DNA of 64,000 nt. Source: Streptomyces acidiscabies (GTDB lineage: Bacteria; Actinomycetota; Actinomycetes; Streptomycetales; Streptomycetaceae). Made by a program: the position numbers and the translations under genes. The notes below the pieces were generated by a model. It was not told the origin of the DNA and made no database searches. It worked only from the letters and a program-made list of their open reading frames with translations. Below, piece by piece: positions 58,186-64,000 of the stretch (position 1 is its first letter; each line of letters opens with the position of its first letter). Location of the stretch: contig NZ_JAGJBY010000001.1 of assembly GCF_020010905.1 (NCBI RefSeq), forward strand, positions 5,228,001 to 5,292,000, read 5' to 3'.

Positions 58186-59219
58186 CAGGTTGCGGTCCAG
58201 GGGAGGTAGCCGGGGAGTTCGCCGCGCAGGTGGCGGGCGAGGAGGCGTGCTTGGACGGCGGGGAGGAGTCCGGCGGGGACGGTGCGTCCGGCGAGGGGGT
58301 GTTCCCAGGTCTGGGTCTTCCATTCCTGCCAGGCGGTGAGGAGGGTTTTGCGGCCGTCTTCGGTGAGTCGTACGGCGCCGCCGGTGAGGTGTTCGAAGTG
58401 TTCGGCGCGTATTTGGCGGCGGTTGAGGAGGGTGAGGACGAAGCGGTCGGCGAGGACGGGGCGGAACTCCTCCATGAGGTCTAGGGCGAGGGCGGGTTTC
58501 CCGGGACGCAGACCGTGGAGGAAGCCGATGTAGGGGTCGAGGCCGACTTGTTCGGCCGCGCCGTGGACGAGGCTGCGCAGGAGGCCGTAGGTGAAGGAGA
58601 GGAGTGCGTTGACGGGGTCGGTGGGGGGTCTGCGGTTGCGGTGAGTGAAGGCGGGGATGTCGGGGGAGGGCCGCTGGGCCTGGGGGAGCGCGGTGAAGTA
58701 GTTGCGGGCGGCGTTGCCTTCGATCCCCATGAGGATGTCGAGGGTGTCGGCCTCGGCGGTCTGGGCGAGGGCTTGGGCGAGGGTGTCGGTGGTGGTGCGG
58801 ATGCGCTCGCGTGCGGCGGGTGCGGCGTCACGGGCGGCGCGCAGCAGGATCCAGCGGCTGTTGCGGATCTTCCCGGCGACGATGTTGCGGGCGATGTCGA
58901 GACGTGCGGCGGGGTCGTCGTGGAGGCGGTGTTGGGCGTGGCGGAGCAGGACGTTGCCGTGGACGGCTCCGTCGAGGCGGGCCATGTAGCGTCCGCCGCG
59001 GGTCATCCAGGTGATGGGCCGGTTGTCCTGGGCGCAGCGGGTGATGAGTTCGGTGGAGAGGTTGATGTGGCCGTAGAGGACGATGCCGTCGATGCGGCGA
59101 AGGGGGAGGACACGTCGGCCGGGAGTGTCGGGGAGGTGGATGCGTAAGGTGTCATGTTCCAGGCGCAGGTCGGCGCCTTGGGTCTGGATGTAGAGGGTGT
59201 TGAGGAGTTCGGTGGTCAC
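58185..59219 (-). CDS. cas1: CRISPR-associated protein Cas1 (type I-C)
   Basis: 344 residues from GTG at 59219, overlapping the cas4 stop (GTGA). N-terminal beta domain 'LLNTLYIQTQGADLRLEHDTL' and 'IDGIVLYGHINLSTELITRCAQ'; the alpha domain carries the conserved Glu in 'MGIEGNAARNYFTALPQ' and the His/Asp region 'YIGFLHGLRPGKPALALDLMEEFRP', which supply the metal site. It is the integrase of the system. All catalytic positions look intact. Confidence 0.95.
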   Translation of the reverse strand: MTTELLNTLYIQTQGADLRLEHDTLRIHLPDTPGRRVLPLRRIDGIVLYGHINLSTELITRCAQDNRPITWMTRGGRYMARLDGAVHGNVLLRHAQHRLHDDPAARLDIARNIVAGKIRNSRWILLRAARDAAPAARERIRTTTDTLAQALAQTAEADTLDILMGIEGNAARNYFTALPQAQRPSPDIPAFTHRNRRPPTDPVNALLSFTYGLLRSLVHGAAEQVGLDPYIGFLHGLRPGKPALALDLMEEFRPVLADRFVLTLLNRRQIRAEHFEHLTGGAVRLTEDGRKTLLTAWQEWKTQTWEHPLAGRTVPAGLLPAVQARLLARHLRGELPGYLPWTAT

Positions 59220-59881
59220 GCGTCGGTGTCCTGGAGGTCGTCGAGGCGGTAGAGGTCGGTGAGTGCTTGGCGGTAGCGGTGGGTGTCGGCGAGGAGATGG
59301 GGCATGCAGCCGGTGGCCATGGAGCAGCGCCGACAGCGTCCGTCGGCGACCGGAGCGGGTAGGTGGTGGGTGGTGAGTAGGTCGCGGACCCGGTCGGTGA
59401 GGTCGAGGACGCGGGTGCGCAGGGGTTCGTCGACAGTGACGGGGTGGCGTCGCCGGTCGGCGGCGGAGTAGATCACGGCCTCGGGGACGGGCCGGTGGAA
59501 CATGGCTTCCAGACACATCGCCTGAGCGGCGACCTGTACGTCGGCCGGGCCGCCGGGGTGGTAGCGGCCTGATTTGTGTTCCACCGGCAGGACGCGGCCG
59601 TCGGCGTGGAGTTCGACGGTGTCGCAGATGCCGGTCAGGCCGTGTCCGTCGTGCCAGACCGGCAGAGCGTGCAGGGTGCGGACCGTGCCTCGGCCCCGGT
59701 TGCCGGGGGTGTCGACGCGCTCGTGCAGCAGAGTTCCGCGGACGGTCGCGGCGTCGTCGGCGAAGGCGTCTTCGAGGAGGATCAGCCCGCTCTGGCGAGG
59801 ACAGTAGGCGTAGTGCTCCAGCGCGGAGAGGGGAACCTGGAGCAGGTCGTCCTCTCCGCACTGCCGGGACGGTGCGGTCAT
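59216..59881 (-). CDS. cas4: CRISPR-associated protein Cas4
   Basis: 221 residues from ATG at 59881, overlapping the cas7 stop (ATGA). 'VPLSALEHYAYCPRQSGLILLEDAF' carries the first Fe-S cysteine and 'DGRCRRCSMATGCMPHL' the other three. The RecB-type nuclease motif is 'LPVEHKSGRYHPG' (E-x-K) with 'DTVEL' upstream. It trims and selects prespacers with a proper PAM. Confidence 0.93.
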   Translation of the reverse strand: MTAPSRQCGEDDLLQVPLSALEHYAYCPRQSGLILLEDAFADDAATVRGTLLHERVDTPGNRGRGTVRTLHALPVWHDGHGLTGICDTVELHADGRVLPVEHKSGRYHPGGPADVQVAAQAMCLEAMFHRPVPEAVIYSAADRRRHPVTVDEPLRTRVLDLTDRVRDLLTTHHLPAPVADGRCRRCSMATGCMPHLLADTHRYRQALTDLYRLDDLQDTDA

Positions 59882-60750
59882 CCGACGAGGGTGGTGAGGG
59901 TGACTCCCTCGGGCAGGTCGGCTCCGTCGACGTCGACCTGGTAGTCGGTGAAGGCGCGCGCGGTGGCGTCGCCGGGACCCTTGACGGTGACGCGGTCCAG
60001 AAGCTGGCGCGCGGGGGTCGCGCCGTACTTGTCGTCGTGGGTGAAGACATACAGGCCGCGGAGGTTGAGTTCGCCGCGGGCGGCGGCGCGGTCGTGGTCG
60101 AACATGAGGGTGAAGGCCCGCCAGAACATGGCGAGGTCGTCGGTGGTGACGTGGGCGCGCGTGGCGAGGGGGGCGCTGAAGTGGCCTTCACCGCGGTAGA
60201 GGCCGTAGGGGACGATGTGCTTGGAACCCATCTCGGTGGCCTTCCCGCTGTCCACGTCCTCCTGCTTGGTGGGGGTGACGCGGGTGATGCCGTACTCCAG
60301 GGGGGTGATGGGGTCGACGGAGCGGGAGAACGTGAGCTGGAGGGGACCGCGGACACGGCCGGCCTGGCGGTCTTTCTTGCCGGTGGTCATCACCGCACCG
60401 AACATGCGGATGTCGAAGAAGGTTCGACACATCCACTGCTGAGCGTCGAACTGGCTCGCCTTCTCCCCGAGAGCATCGGGAGCGTAGGCGCGCTCGTGCT
60501 GGGAGTTGAGAGCGACACCGGCCTCGACGTAGATGTCGTAGCCGGGCTTCTTCTCGTCCTCGTTGAGGAGCGCGACGGTGTCGCGGATCTTGCGCTTGAT
60601 CGCGACGTCGGTGATCAGACCCTGGCCCGAGACCGGGTCGGTGCGAGGCATACCGCCGGCGTCGGGGTCGCCGTTGGGGTTGCTGTCACGGGCTTCGATC
60701 AGGAACACGAAGTCCGTCTTGCGGGCCGGGTCGAGGTGCGGGGCGGTCAT
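59878..60750 (-). CDS. cas7: CRISPR-associated protein Cas7 (Csd2, type I-C)
   Basis: 290 residues from ATG at 60750. 'KTDFVFLIEARDSNPNGDPDAGGMPRTDP' and 'LITDVAIKRKIRDTVAL' are the Csd2 start; 'RMFGAVMTTGKKDRQAGRVRGPLQLTFSRSVDPI' is the conserved RRM core. It forms the crRNA-binding backbone of the Cascade complex. A frame reading further upstream to 60930 lacks Cas7 character. Confidence 0.95.
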   Translation of the reverse strand: MTAPHLDPARKTDFVFLIEARDSNPNGDPDAGGMPRTDPVSGQGLITDVAIKRKIRDTVALLNEDEKKPGYDIYVEAGVALNSQHERAYAPDALGEKASQFDAQQWMCRTFFDIRMFGAVMTTGKKDRQAGRVRGPLQLTFSRSVDPITPLEYGITRVTPTKQEDVDSGKATEMGSKHIVPYGLYRGEGHFSAPLATRAHVTTDDLAMFWRAFTLMFDHDRAAARGELNLRGLYVFTHDDKYGATPARQLLDRVTVKGPGDATARAFTDYQVDVDGADLPEGVTLTTLVG

Positions 60751-60832
60751 GGAAAACTCTCCAGATTCGGAAGGCCGGTACGTCAGATCGAGCGGTGGAA
60801 ACGGTGGTGCTGGTGACGAGCGTGCTGCCGGA

Positions 60833-62644
60833 CTACTCGGACTCCGGCTCGTCCGGGCCGCTGTCCTCCCCGCCTCCGTTTTCTTCCTGCGCCCTCCTGT
60901 GAGCGGCGCGAGCGGCGTTGTCGGCGGCACGCTGCTGGTCGTAGCCGAGGACGAACCACGCTTTCTGACGGGTGTCCAGCAGGACGGGGATGCCCTCGTC
61001 GAGCTGCATCAGTGCGGCGAATGCGTCGGACAGGCGTACTTCCAAGGCGTAATAGGTGCCGGGTTTGTCGCGGCGTAGGCGCTTGAGGTGACCGTTGGCA
61101 CCGTTGCGCAGGTTGGTCAGGACGGCAGCCGGAGCGGTCATTGCGGTACCGAAGTACTGATCCCTGATGGTGGCCTTGATGTCTGGCAGAGCCTTGTGCT
61201 GGATAGCTTCGAGGATGGCGAAGGCGCGGCCACACAGGTAGCCAGGTTGCTGGCTGGTGATGCTTAGGTAGGGTGCGGGGCCGGTCACCTGGTAGTCCTT
61301 ACGGTTGGGATGCAGGGCGAGGCGGAGCAGGGCGATGCGGGGGCGGTCGATCCGTCGGTCCGCACGGATGCGCTGGAGCAGGTGAGGCAGGACACGAGCG
61401 GGTAGCGGACCGCGGGTGAACGCGGCGTGCAGCAGCTCGTTCTCCAGTCCCTTGGGAGCGCTCCGGGCGACGTACCTGTTGGCTTTCTCGTCCCATCGGC
61501 CGGTCGACATCGCCAGGTGCCACAGCGGCAGGTACCGGTACTTGTCCTCCCAGCCGTCGTAGACCCGGTGGTCCTCGAACCAGGCACCCAGGTGGTTGCG
61601 CAGCCGTCCGATCGGAATGTCGAGCCAGTCCAGCACGACCGCGCGGGCGTTGTTCAGCGCGAGGGTCAGCGCGTAGTACGAACCGGGTTCCAGACGAGCA
61701 GCCGCGACCGGGTCGGGACAGGCGTTCAAGGCAGCCAGAAGCGCGGCGACGTCCTCTTCGGTGGGACTGTCGAGCGCTTCGAGGAAGTTGTCGGTCTGTT
61801 CCCTGGTCCACCACACGGTGACCGCGTCCGTGCCGCGGTGGCGATGGGTGTCGGTGGCCAGCAGCAGGTTCAGTGCGGCCATGGCCCGGCTTCCGCACCT
61901 CTCGCACACCGGTGTGTTCACCAGCTGCAACATGCCGTCGCGGCCGTATGCGGCGGCGTTCACGCTGATCAGCTGGGAGTCACGGGCCTGACCGCCGGTG
62001 GGGATCGATCCGCTCTTGATGCTCTCGGGGATCGTGGCCAGCAGTTCACCCTCTTCCCCGCAGACCAGACACCACCCTCGCGCGTCGCCGTTGGACTTAC
62101 GGGAGCGCACGGTGGCCGCCCACGAGGAAAACGCCGACGGCAGGTCGTGCAGCCATGTCCCGTTCGGCCCCATCAGCGCGACATTGTCCGCGGAGGTCAT
62201 GTCGTCGGGGCGGTGAATCCGCGTCAGGCCGCCGCCGGTGACGAAAGCGTGCACGGCCTGCGCGTACGGATCGTCTGCCGCTTCCTGTGTCCAGGACAAC
62301 AGCAGGTCGGTGTACTCACCCTGGCGGCGCACTGCCTCCCGCACGGCGGCTTCGCTGACGGTGCCGTCCTTGTCGGTCTTCGGTACCGCCAGTACGTACT
62401 GAGCGGTGTCGACCAGCAGATACGGCGGCGGCGTTATGCCTGCCCGGTAGGCATAAGGAGTGTTGAGGGAGAGCGGCTTGTCCTTCGACCCCTTGGGAGG
62501 ACGGCGGTTGTCGAGCGCGACGAACGAACCGTCGGCTGCGATCCGCAGCACCCACTGGATCTTCTTGTCCCGGTAGTAGGCAGGGGGAAGCTTGCCGTCG
62601 CTCTCCGCGCGGTTGGCGTACTCGGTCAGGCTCTGAAGCAGCAT
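60833..62644 (-). CDS. cas8c: CRISPR-associated protein Cas8c (Csd1)
   Basis: 603 residues from ATG at 62644, eight bases after the cas5 stop with GAAGCAAGG upstream. 'MLLQSLTEYANRAESDGKLPPAYYRDKKIQWVLRI' is the characteristic Csd1 N-terminus; 'GWCLVCGEEGELLATIP' and 'TPVCERCGSRAMAALNLLL' contain two CxxC pairs, and 'HLLQRIRADRRIDRPRIALLRLAL' is in the C-terminal helical part. It is the large subunit that reads the PAM. Full length. Confidence 0.94.
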   Translation of the reverse strand: MLLQSLTEYANRAESDGKLPPAYYRDKKIQWVLRIAADGSFVALDNRRPPKGSKDKPLSLNTPYAYRAGITPPPYLLVDTAQYVLAVPKTDKDGTVSEAAVREAVRRQGEYTDLLLSWTQEAADDPYAQAVHAFVTGGGLTRIHRPDDMTSADNVALMGPNGTWLHDLPSAFSSWAATVRSRKSNGDARGWCLVCGEEGELLATIPESIKSGSIPTGGQARDSQLISVNAAAYGRDGMLQLVNTPVCERCGSRAMAALNLLLATDTHRHRGTDAVTVWWTREQTDNFLEALDSPTEEDVAALLAALNACPDPVAAARLEPGSYYALTLALNNARAVVLDWLDIPIGRLRNHLGAWFEDHRVYDGWEDKYRYLPLWHLAMSTGRWDEKANRYVARSAPKGLENELLHAAFTRGPLPARVLPHLLQRIRADRRIDRPRIALLRLALHPNRKDYQVTGPAPYLSITSQQPGYLCGRAFAILEAIQHKALPDIKATIRDQYFGTAMTAPAAVLTNLRNGANGHLKRLRRDKPGTYYALEVRLSDAFAALMQLDEGIPVLLDTRQKAWFVLGYDQQRAADNAARAAHRRAQEENGGGEDSGPDEPESE

Positions 62645-62651
62645 CCTTGCT

Positions 62652-63413
62652 TCACCCCGCCTGAGTACCGTCGGCACGCCAGGCCGAACTGGCAGGCATC
62701 GCCACCTCGTTCACACCCAGCGGCTTGAGTGGAACTTTCAGAATTCCCCGGCGCAACTGGGCGCGGAACCATCGGTACTTCTCCCCGCCCGAGTCCGGGT
62801 AGACGATCGAGTGCAGCATCACGCCGAGCTCCTCGTCCCGGTCGATCGGTACGGCATCGGTCTGAGGGCCGAAGGAGGCGCTGAACTCTCGGCATCCCAG
62901 GAACGGTTGAGCGAAACAGGCTCCCTTGTCCACCCGGCGCCGCAGTTGCTCGCGGTACTTCTCCACCCGTTCACCCGAGCCGCGTTGCGTCAGCACCACC
63001 TGTGTCCGGATGCGGTAGTGGACGTCCCGCAGCAACATGCTGTTGCGCTGGTCCCGGTCCGTCTCCACGTCGTACCGCCTCTGCGGATCCTTGCGGAGCG
63101 CAGCCACCTCACCGGGACTGATGACCGACTTGACCTCGTTGCGGCGTACCGACATCCACTCGATCGGTGCGAGGACCTCGATCGCCCGCACCACATACGC
63201 GAACTCCGGCTTCCAGAAGATGGTCTCCAGTAACCCCACAGCTGCCGAAGGGCTCATGACCGGGTACGACACCCGTTCCACCTTCAGCTCCGGCCGAGTG
63301 AAACACGCCAGCGGACCGGACACCTCCACCACCAGATCCGGAAACACCCACCCGTCGTTCCCCCGCCGCTCAGCTAGCCGCGACGCAGCCGCCGCACGAG
63401 ATGTCACGCTCAC
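62652..63413 (-). CDS. cas5c: CRISPR-associated protein Cas5 (Cas5d/Cas5c, type I-C)
   Basis: 253 residues from GTG at 63413 with AGGGAG upstream; in-frame codons further up lack a ribosome site. 'VVEVSGPLACFTRPELKVERVSYPVMSPSAAVGLLETIFWKPEF' is the Cas5 start, and 'FSASFGPQTDAVPIDRDEELG' with 'MLHSIVYPD' the later conserved part. In type I-C, Cas5 replaces Cas6 and cleaves pre-crRNA. It should be preceded by cas3, but no cas3 is found upstream. Confidence 0.93.
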   Translation of the reverse strand: MSVTSRAAAASRLAERRGNDGWVFPDLVVEVSGPLACFTRPELKVERVSYPVMSPSAAVGLLETIFWKPEFAYVVRAIEVLAPIEWMSVRRNEVKSVISPGEVAALRKDPQRRYDVETDRDQRNSMLLRDVHYRIRTQVVLTQRGSGERVEKYREQLRRRVDKGACFAQPFLGCREFSASFGPQTDAVPIDRDEELGVMLHSIVYPDSGGEKYRWFRAQLRRGILKVPLKPLGVNEVAMPASSAWRADGTQAG

Positions 63414-63898
63414 CGCTCCCTTCCGAGTTCTCCAAGTCGCCCTCCACGTACCGGTGTTACGCAGAAGCGACATCAGTGGCTGCACACCGTAGAGGCAGCC
63501 ACTGACAACGCCATCTGACCTGCGCATTGACCGTGAAAGGCGCTAGCAAGACACGGCTCCGCAGGGCATGGCAGGAGGCGCACTCTCATCCCCTTTTGAG
63601 GACGTACTTGCTTGAAACTGATGGTGATCGAGTGGGAAAGGGGGCGTCCGGGCGTTCCCTGAGGACCGGCAGAATCTACGTCCGTCGACGGAGCGCGGAG
63701 GACCTCAGCGGACGGGGGCCAAGGAGTACTCCCCTTGACCCCCACGCGAGTCAGTCGAACACAGCAACGTACGTCCGCAATTGCGATCCCCGGCTCACCA
63801 AGGACAGACATCCGCCTGGCGGGCCGCCACGCAGCCCACGCGGAGGCTGCCACGTCATCGTGGCACGCACCGAACCGGCGGCTCAGAGGAACCGGGTT
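63414..63898. other. Gene-free interval where cas3 would be expected
   Basis: About 485 bases with no convincing gene on either strand. No HD or helicase motif of Cas3 is visible in any frame. It should contain the cas operon promoter. The next gene on the left-going strand ends at 63899. Confidence 0.6.
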
Positions 63899-64000
63899 TC
63901 AGAGGGTGAAGGCCGTACGGTCCTCGGGTTCGTCCGGGTCGAGACCGCGCTGCTCGTGGTAGGCGCCGAGCCACAGGATCAGGTCGGCCGTCACCATCAC
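63899..64000 (-). CDS. 3' end of an unrecognised gene
   Basis: 33 residues plus stop, open to the window edge: 'VMVTADLILWLGAYHEQRGL' followed by an acidic tail ending 'DRTAFTL'. Protein-like composition and codon use. Too little to assign; it does not look like the C-terminus of Cas3. Confidence 0.5.
   Translation of the reverse strand: MMVTADLILWLGAYHEQRGLDPDEPEDRTAFTL

Noticed and set aside
63473..63853. Minus-strand frame upstream of cas5 considered as a cas3 remnant
   Set aside because: No HD, Walker or DExH motif; residue use is not protein-like.
1..64000. tRNA, rRNA, origin of replication
   Set aside because: I saw no cloverleaf with a TTCGANTC-type T-arm and CCA-side stem, no rRNA sequence and no DnaA-box cluster.

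Overview
The window is high-GC DNA with strong third-position GC bias, frequent GTG starts, twin-arginine and lipobox exports, and many regulator families typical of Streptomyces. I read it as an accessory-rich stretch of a Streptomyces (or close relative) chromosome. Gene calls come from reading the translated frames; no database search was run.

Region 1 (1-9.5 kb) is a fructan/fructo-oligosaccharide locus: the tail of a probable GH13 enzyme, a LacI regulator, an intracellular GH32 fructosidase, two ABC sugar permeases, a Tat-exported sugar-binding protein and a secreted GH32 levanase. A TnpB-type IS605 element sits between the binding protein and the first permease and has replaced both gene ends. 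Two related inverted repeats in the divergent promoter region look like LacI-type operators. Region 2 (9.5-25 kb) is ordinary Streptomyces content: a DeoR regulator, an MFS exporter, a FecCD-type (possibly F420-0) ABC operon, an FAD monooxygenase, a PPOX flavoprotein, a MerR fusion regulator with its own operator, a toxin-antitoxin pair, VOC, MarR, HxlR, DUF4142, SnoaL and NmrA-like genes, plus several decayed genes. An ISAs1-family element with a 9-bp target duplication splits an HxlR gene at 25.4-26.9 kb.

Region 3 (27-37 kb) holds a UvrA-like ABC protein, remnants of a metal-resistance operon, and what I consider the most interesting system: a compact RiPP (lanthipeptide-like) cluster. It has a 55-residue precursor with a Cys/Ser/Thr-rich tail, a LanM-type DUF4135 dehydratase lacking the usual fused cyclase but carrying a C-terminal DUF6624-like domain, two cupin/JmjC-like proteins (one apparently missing its iron ligands), and a separate LanC cyclase. 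The four enzyme genes overlap end to start. Transposon debris (IS5, truncated IS1380, IS30 fragment) follows, with one orphan type I-E-like CRISPR repeat at its edge.

Region 4 (41-44 kb) is a glutamine-synthetase-like enzyme with an amino acid/polyamine permease. Region 5 (44-57.5 kb) is a second accessory island: an XRE regulator with a large C-terminal domain, an overlapping kinase/GNAT/unknown operon, a lipoprotein, an NDK, a CYTH gene broken by a second ISAs1 element, an HD hydrolase, a large unknown protein with a TTA codon, a methyltransferase and a HAM1/RdgB pyrophosphatase. The recurring 15-bp palindrome CGGACAnnnTGTCCG (two full copies and one partial copy) precedes several of these units and suggests one regulon for nucleotide-related chemistry.

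Region 6 (57.6-63.4 kb) is a type I-C CRISPR-Cas locus, cas5-cas8-cas7-cas4-cas1-cas2 on the minus strand, with only two recognisable repeats after cas2 and no cas3 next to cas5. The window ends in the 3' end of an unrecognised minus-strand gene.
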